Below, one piece after another: positions 59,118-64,000 of a stretch of 64,000 nt of DNA. The translations under genes were made by a program, and so were the position numbers. Source of the stretch: Aurantiochytrium sp. KH105 (taxonomy: Eukaryota; Sar; Bigyra; Thraustochytrida; Thraustochytriidae); the NCBI GenBank assembly GCA_003116975.1, contig BGKB01000006.1, positions 248,001 to 312,000 of the forward strand, in the 5' to 3' direction. Below the pieces are notes generated by a model. It ran no database searches. It worked only from the letters and a program-made list of their open reading frames with translations, and was not told the DNA's origin. Position 1 is the stretch's first letter, and every line of letters begins with the position of its first letter.

Positions 59118-61052
59118 CTAGGTCAGACGGATAGGCGCGAGGTTGTCGTCATCTACGTAGTCGACATCGTCATCATCATCATCATCATCATCATTGTCGT
59201 GGTCGAACTTGTTTCTGCTTGCCGCGCCCAGATTAAGGTCGGTCATTTGCACGGCTCCGGCATTGTTCGTGGTGAATTTCGTGTCAATGTAATCATCATC
59301 ATCATCACCAAGTTCCCCATTGTCTTGGTCGTCTACCTTGACGGCTCGGAAGGAATAACACCGACAGCACAGGTAACAAACGCGTCGCAAACACTTGGGT
59401 ACATAGATAGTCTTGCCGCTGGATCGATAGTACGGAATGAGCATGACAGCTCCAAAGAGGAGAATGCATCCGCAAATCGCCCACGTTCGCGGCTCGGAAA
59501 GAAGCATGAGCGCCACACAGCAACCGAGCGGCATGGAACACATGAGCCAGAGTGACCAGTAGCCAAGCGGGATGCGGTACGGGCGCTCGAGCTCGGGTTC
59601 TTGCGAGCGCAAGAGCATGAGTGCAAAAAACTCAAAGGCGAGCGTCAACGCGTACAGCCACATGGAAAGCTGCGCGATGGCCTCAAAGTCAAGTCCGGTA
59701 GCAATCATGCCAATAATTGACACCGAGTTAATCATGATCGCGACAATCGGTGTACCGTACTTGGGGTGAATGCGCGCAAGCGACTTGGGCGCGTAGCCAA
59801 AGCCAGCAATGCAAGCCAGCGCGCGGGATGAGGTACACATTGTAGAGTTAAGCAGACCGAGCGACGAGACACAGCCTGCCACGAGAACAAAGATTTTGAG
59901 GAACTTGCCTCCGATGAGCTCTCCAATCGTGACAAAGTGGCCGTCCTCCCAGGCAGAGTAGTCAGTGGCAAAGGAGACGCCAGCCATGATGGGCAGGACG
60001 TAAAGGAGTGTGGTGAGGATGATGGTGAGCAACATTGCCCGTGGGTAAATTTTCCCCGGGTTCTCCACCTCGGCGGCACAGGTTCCTGCGGAATCGTAGC
60101 CGCAGGTATTCCAAAGCAGCATGGACACGTAGAGGCCAAAGTCTAAATTTGCATTGGACTCTCCCCAGTCGCTCGGATCGACCTCGCCAGAGGCAAAGCC
60201 GATCAGCACCAAAAAGAGAAAGGGCAGAATGACGAAGATGCCAAAAACGCCAGCGCCATCGCCAACCACGTCAACGCCGATCACATTGACGAAGCCGAGA
60301 AACACCACCATGATGGCGCCAATTAAGAAGCGTGTCATAAAGGAGAACTCAAAGGTCGGGCCCATCATTTCCTCAATGTAGTCCACGAACATGACAGGGT
60401 ACAGGGCGTTGTCGAGAGTGTTGCTAAAGATGTTCCAGATGCCGTTCTGAAAGGCCCAAAAGTCGCCCATTGTGCGCTGCACCCAAGAAATGTAGCCGCC
60501 CATTTCCGGAATGGCAGAGGCTAGTTCGGCCGTCATGAGCGCGCATGGCATGCCCCAGACCCATGGCACAACGAGGAGACCAATGATGCTATAAAAGGGC
60601 CCGACCGTCTTGACGAGGGGCTCAAGGCCATAGGGTCCGCCGGAAACAGTAAAAAACGTGAGCGCCGCAAGACGCCACATGTTGAGTCCCTGTTTGGTCT
60701 CGTTTGTGTCGATGGCGTGTAGATGGTCGTCGACGCCAGCGTCGTCGTCGTGCAGACTCACCTCGGTGAATCCGCTGCCCGGCAGACCCGTGCCCACAGA
60801 ATGCAGCTCAACCTCGCCGCCACCGCTGTTGCGACACGAGTGAGATGGCCCCGAGGCCGCGTCGACTGGATGCAGCATGGCTGCTTCTCCGTCGCGGTTC
60901 CCGCTGTTGAGCCGGCGACGGATCTGGCCCGAACCGGTATCGCTGAAGCCGAGCAGGCCCCCGAGGCCGTCGCCCGGGCCTTCGGACTGCGAAGCGGTCG
61001 CCGCGGAGTGTAGAACAGCCTGTTGAACGCGGGCACTGGAGGAGGTAAGCAT
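59118..61052 (-). CDS. APC-superfamily amino-acid/polyamine permease (PUT/LAT-like)
   Basis: 644 aa. After a polar, Ser/Gly-rich N-terminal tail of about 120 residues come about 12 transmembrane helices (about 122-550). The first helices carry the plant/heterokont PUT-type motif VSGGPYGLEPLVKTVGP and VTAELA-like LMTAELASAIPEMGGYISWV, then NALYPVMFVDYIE. The unwound segment GYDSAGTCAAEVENPGKIYPRA in the middle is also typical. Plant PUT proteins carry polyamines; other relatives carry amino acids, so the substrate is uncertain. The C-terminal tail is cytosolic, Cys-rich then strongly acidic, with a run of about nine Asp coded by a GAT repeat. The ATG at 61052 is the first in frame. No intron. 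Confidence 0.88.
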   Translation of the reverse strand: MLTSSSARVQQAVLHSAATASQSEGPGDGLGGLLGFSDTGSGQIRRRLNSGNRDGEAAMLHPVDAASGPSHSCRNSGGGEVELHSVGTGLPGSGFTEVSLHDDDAGVDDHLHAIDTNETKQGLNMWRLAALTFFTVSGGPYGLEPLVKTVGPFYSIIGLLVVPWVWGMPCALMTAELASAIPEMGGYISWVQRTMGDFWAFQNGIWNIFSNTLDNALYPVMFVDYIEEMMGPTFEFSFMTRFLIGAIMVVFLGFVNVIGVDVVGDGAGVFGIFVILPFLFLVLIGFASGEVDPSDWGESNANLDFGLYVSMLLWNTCGYDSAGTCAAEVENPGKIYPRAMLLTIILTTLLYVLPIMAGVSFATDYSAWEDGHFVTIGELIGGKFLKIFVLVAGCVSSLGLLNSTMCTSSRALACIAGFGYAPKSLARIHPKYGTPIVAIMINSVSIIGMIATGLDFEAIAQLSMWLYALTLAFEFFALMLLRSQEPELERPYRIPLGYWSLWLMCSMPLGCCVALMLLSEPRTWAICGCILLFGAVMLIPYYRSSGKTIYVPKCLRRVCYLCCRCYSFRAVKVDDQDNGELGDDDDDYIDTKFTTNNAGAVQMTDLNLGAASRNKFDHDNDDDDDDDDDVDYVDDDNLAPIRLT

Positions 61053-62557
61053 AGCGCGCCCGCGCGGAGGTGTTATCGAGGTTCAAGGTCCAAATCGAGT
61101 CCTCGCAAGCACATGTGCTGTGGTGATGCGTCCAGCGTTCCACTGCACCTTCGTCACGTCCGCGTGCTCCTCCGCGCCAGCGTGCGACTCCCCCGCTCGC
61201 CTCCGCGCGTCCCCTTTCCCCGTCCACGCGCTGCGCTGCTCCTCGAGGGCGAGAACGGGATAGATATCTGATCCTCGTCTGCGCGGGCGGCCGGCTCCTG
61301 CTCGCGCTCGAGGACCGGCTGAGCCAGCCTCCGGGGGCCGCCTCTCGCGCTTCCCGCGCAGCGGCGCCGGCGCTTCCCGCGCGCGCGCCCTCCCGCGCGC
61401 TCCGCGCTCCCGCCCGCGCCCGCTGCGCGCCCGCGTCGGCCGAGCTCTTGCGCGTCTGGGTCTCTCCTCTCGCCCGGCGTCTCCGAGTCCACTCCGCTTT
61501 TTGCGCGTCTGCTTCTCTGCGAGTATACTATACTACTCGTACCACGAGGGCGGGCTCGCCGCGGTCGCACAAGTATAGTGTAGACGAGACAAGCTGGACT
61601 GGACTCTGGCGAGATAAAATGTGGTGCAGGCCTCTCGGGTTCGATCAGCCGGATCAGCGAGCTCGTCGTCGGCACCTCGTACGAAGCTGGAGAGGAAGGC
61701 CGAGGTAGCTCCGGGTCGTTCTGCGAGAGGCTTTTGTCAACGCGGGTCCGACCAGCCAGCCCTGCCGAGTTTTCTGCGCTCGATCGACCGATCATTTGCA
61801 ACATTAGCACCTGCCAAGCGCTCTTCGTTGGAGCCGATGGGCCCGTTAGGCCTTTTTTTTTTTTTTTCTCCATCGATCAAAATTTATATTTCTTTTCTTC
61901 GAGTTCCTCTTTTCTTATTCATTCCATCGTATTCCGTTCCATCGTATTCCATTCCCTTGAATCCCATTCCACTCCGTTCCATTCCATTCCACTCCGTTCC
62001 ATTCCATTCCATGCGTCTGGTTTCTCCCCCGCTGCGCTCGGCTCCGCGCGCCAAACCTGACCGCGGCGCGCGAACCTAACCAGAACGAAAGATTGCTTGC
62101 CCAGTATCCTGCGACTCTGGCTGTCGGGCTCTTTCGACGGGCCCTCACTCGTCAGTACTACTAGGCCTATACGTAACTTGACTACAGCAGCGCGAAGAAA
62201 GAAAGCGAGCAAAGCGAGATCGAGCGAGAGGGCGGCGCGAGAGACCGCTCGCGCGAGGCCGCTCGACGCGCGACGCCGATCGCGGCGCAGCCCGGCCCGG
62301 CGGCGCCTGCGCGTCTGCGCGCCTGCCCGCGAGCCCGCGCCGCGCCCGCCTCCCCGCGCGGAGGCAGACCCGCCGGCCGGCCAGCCTGTCCGTCGAGCGG
62401 ACGTCGGCGGCGACGCGACGCAGCGCGAGGCGCTGCGCTGCACCTCGACGCGACGCGACGCGACGCGACTCGCGGCGAGGTCGCGCGCGGGACGACCGGG
62501 CGGGGAGCTCGGGGGACGTGCGAGGACACCGGGAGGACCAGCGGTTGATCCGGCACC
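61053..62557. other. 1.5-kb divergent spacer of permease and FAIM-like genes
   Basis: GC-rich near both genes (61140-61460, 62220-62510). It holds a T-run at about 61853-61868, the ATTCC array and short GACGC repeats near 62448-62468. No gene is supported; Arg-rich frames here are compositional. Confidence 0.65.
61915..62012. repeat. Degenerate (ATTCC)n pentanucleotide array
   Basis: About 19 units of ATTCC with CGTTCC, ACTCC and ATCGT variants. The motif is the same as the core of human satellite II/III, here in a short array about 550 bp upstream of the FAIM-like start. Confidence 0.9.
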
Positions 62558-64000
62558 ATGGAGCGCGGCAGCGATGTCTTTGGGTTCTACGTGGAGAAGG
62601 AGTACGTGGGCAAGCGCGTCAAGGGGTCGAAGGTCAAGGTGACGTGGAAGTTCGCTTGTCTGCCGGACCTCAAGACCAACGAGGTCGAACTCAAACACTC
62701 GCTGGTGCGCGGCAAGCGCGAGATCAAGTTGAACGGGAGCCTCATCTTTCACAAGAAGAAAATGTTTACCGGCGATTTTCAGCACAAATTCCAAGCCGGT
62801 GGCCACCTCTTGGAAATCTTCATTCGCGACCACTTCGAGGGCTACATTTACGATCTCAATGTAGACGGGATCCCATTCCACCGCCTCACGCGCATCACCA
62901 CCGAGCAGCTCGAGGAGATGCGTCGCGGCAAGCGGGCTGCTGAATCAGCCGCCGACACGAGCGATGTGAAAAAGATGAGCTACAACGACTTTGTGGGCAG
63001 CAGCAGCGCTGCAAAGGCAACCGTGGACGTGCCCACTGGCGATGACTCGAGTGATGACGACGAGGACGAAGAGGAAGAGGACCTCTGGAAGGACTTTCAG
63101 GCCCAGCGCAAACTGTCCGGGGCGCCCAACGCCAAGGCCATCGCCTCCGCGGCGGCGCCTGTCGCAGCAACGTACTCGGCATGGAGCGAAGACCCCTTTG
63201 CAAGCGCGTCTCACGACTCCTTTAGTCCTTCGGTGGCCACTACGGCCACAGCCACCACGCTCGCGCCAACGGTGTCTACGAACGGCGACTTTGATTGGGC
63301 CGCTGGCGTGTCCACGCGCACATCGGCTGCAGACTCGTACTATGCCTCGGGGCCGCAGCCGCACGCATCTCAACACTCGTCCTACACGGATGTGGGTCAG
63401 CTCTCCTCAAACATGGGCGCCATGAGCATGACAGGGCCGTCGCCGTCTGGGCCCGGCGTTGCGGCGTCCAGCATGTATGGTGCGTCATCGTCGACCTCTT
63501 CTGCAGCAGCACCATCATTATCATCATCTGCAGCATCAACAGCAGCAGCATCGAACCCTTTTGACTTTTACGGTTCTTCGCCAGCGCCGTCCTCTTCGGC
63601 GGCGTACGCGCCTAGCGCGCCTTCTACCTCTTCTGCTGCCTCTGGTTTTGACCCGAGCTCCATCACTTCGCTGTATGGCAATATGTCAACGCCAAGCGCC
63701 GCCCCGAGCACCTCTTCGGGTCCTCCCGGCATCAGCAAGCCACAGCCCGCTAGTTATTCTTCCTATGGAGCACAATACTCTTCGCAGCCTGCGTCCTCTG
63801 CGACCTCGATGGCAACGCAGCCCATGTATTCTTCGTCGCAATATCCGTCGCAGCAGCAGCAGCACCAGCAGCAGCAACCTTCAGCTTCGTCGTACACGGC
63901 TGCCGATTCGTACGTTTCCAACCCGTATGGTCAGCCCCAGCAGCCTCAGCAGCAGCCCCACCTTTCGTACCAGCAAGCCTCGCAGTATCCTTCTTCGTCG
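62558..64000 (+). CDS. FAIM-like domain protein with NPF/DPF and Q-rich tail (3' end outside window)
   Basis: The frame from ATG 62558 is open for 481 codons to the last base of the window. Residues about 25-110 resemble one FAIM1-type beta domain: VTWKFACLPDLKTNEVELKH, a short GKREIKLNGSLIF hairpin, FTGDFQHKFQAGGHLLEIFI, then GYIYDLNVDGIPF. FAIM was described as an inhibitor of Fas-induced death and is now tied to protein aggregation control. After a basic segment and an acidic run (DDSSDDDEDEEEEDLW) comes a long Ser/Ala/Pro/Gln-rich tail with EDPFASAS, SNPFDFYG, SNPYGQ and several Tyr-rich repeats. NPF and DPF motifs normally bind EH domains and adaptor ears, so an endocytic adaptor role is possible. 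The end of the protein is not seen. Confidence 0.6.
   Translation, partial: MERGSDVFGFYVEKEYVGKRVKGSKVKVTWKFACLPDLKTNEVELKHSLVRGKREIKLNGSLIFHKKKMFTGDFQHKFQAGGHLLEIFIRDHFEGYIYDLNVDGIPFHRLTRITTEQLEEMRRGKRAAESAADTSDVKKMSYNDFVGSSSAAKATVDVPTGDDSSDDDEDEEEEDLWKDFQAQRKLSGAPNAKAIASAAAPVAATYSAWSEDPFASASHDSFSPSVATTATATTLAPTVSTNGDFDWAAGVSTRTSAADSYYASGPQPHASQHSSYTDVGQLSSNMGAMSMTGPSPSGPGVAASSMYGASSSTSSAAAPSLSSSAASTAAASNPFDFYGSSPAPSSSAAYAPSAPSTSSAASGFDPSSITSLYGNMSTPSAAPSTSSGPPGISKPQPASYSSYGAQYSSQPASSATSMATQPMYSSSQYPSQQQQHQQQQPSASSYTAADSYVSNPYGQPQQPQQQPHLSYQQASQYPSSS

Noticed and set aside
1-64000. tRNA, rRNA, CRISPR and insertion sequences
   Set aside because: No cloverleaf box B pattern with matching arms, rRNA signature, regularly spaced repeats with spacers, or transposase frame was recognised on either strand.

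Overview
The window is nuclear DNA from a eukaryote. Evidence: genes on both strands with no operons, spliceosomal introns with GT..AG ends (several with GTAAGT, GTACGT or GTGAGT donors), mitochondrial presequences, polyQ tracts, dispersed tetranucleotide microsatellites, and eukaryote-only families (CCR4-NOT CNOT9, Ctf8, PPIH, tubby, CatSper, CCDC61). The mix of a free-living leucine-biosynthesis enzyme, a plant/heterokont-type polyamine-like transporter, flagellar genes, high GC, few introns and one 20.8-kb intronless gene suggests a heterokont protist, perhaps a thraustochytrid (Labyrinthulomycetes). That placement is inference from gene content only. The sequence includes one 148-base run of N (27757-27904).

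Layout. 1-1104: 3' part of a Q-rich nuclear-type protein gene. 1368-3158 (-): 2-isopropylmalate synthase, followed by a 2.1-kb repeat-rich spacer. 5304-6431 (+): tubby-domain protein. 6622-27456 (-): one uninterrupted 6944-codon gene for a giant BIRC6-like ubiquitin-conjugating protein with LamG, SPRY, ZZ, MIB/HERC2 and UBC domains. 28165-29316 (+): CNOT9/RCD1, two exons. 30060-32516 (-): CCDC61/VFL3, rebuilt here from three exons. 33441-34206 (+): CREG family, two exons. 34373-38305 (-): CatSper delta/epsilon-type auxiliary subunit. 38840-42319 (+): FERM-like head joined to Sfi1-like centrin-binding repeats. 42579-44705 (+): tyrosinase with a membrane hairpin inserted in the copper-B site. 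45123-46322 (-): TauE/SafE transporter. 46662-47179 (+): small three-exon coiled-coil protein. 47391-48101 (-): TMEM199/Vma12. 48708-49415 (+): AlkB-like dioxygenase. 50052-50675 (+): Ctf8. 50956-52224 (-): isovaleryl-CoA dehydrogenase. 54120-55370 (+): PP2C phosphatase. 56221-56769 (-): cyclophilin H. 57248-58366 (+): tandem BSD-like, possibly myristoylated protein. 59118-61052 (-): amino-acid/polyamine permease. 62558-64000 (+, runs off the end): FAIM-like domain with an NPF/DPF and Q-rich tail.

How the genes relate. Most neighbours are unrelated housekeeping genes. The exception is 30-42 kb, where three of four adjacent genes point to the flagellum or basal body: CCDC61/VFL3, a CatSper subunit and a FERM-Sfi1 protein, the last two divergently transcribed from one 534-bp spacer. 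Leucine synthesis (IPMS) and leucine breakdown (isovaleryl-CoA dehydrogenase) are both represented, and both enzymes carry mitochondrial-type presequences. The most unusual items are the FERM-Sfi1 fusion, the tyrosinase with a two-helix membrane insertion, the giant single-exon E2, the CatSper subunit in a microbial genome, and three identical 13-bp inverted repeats at 16-bp spacing in the divergent TMEM199/AlkB promoter.
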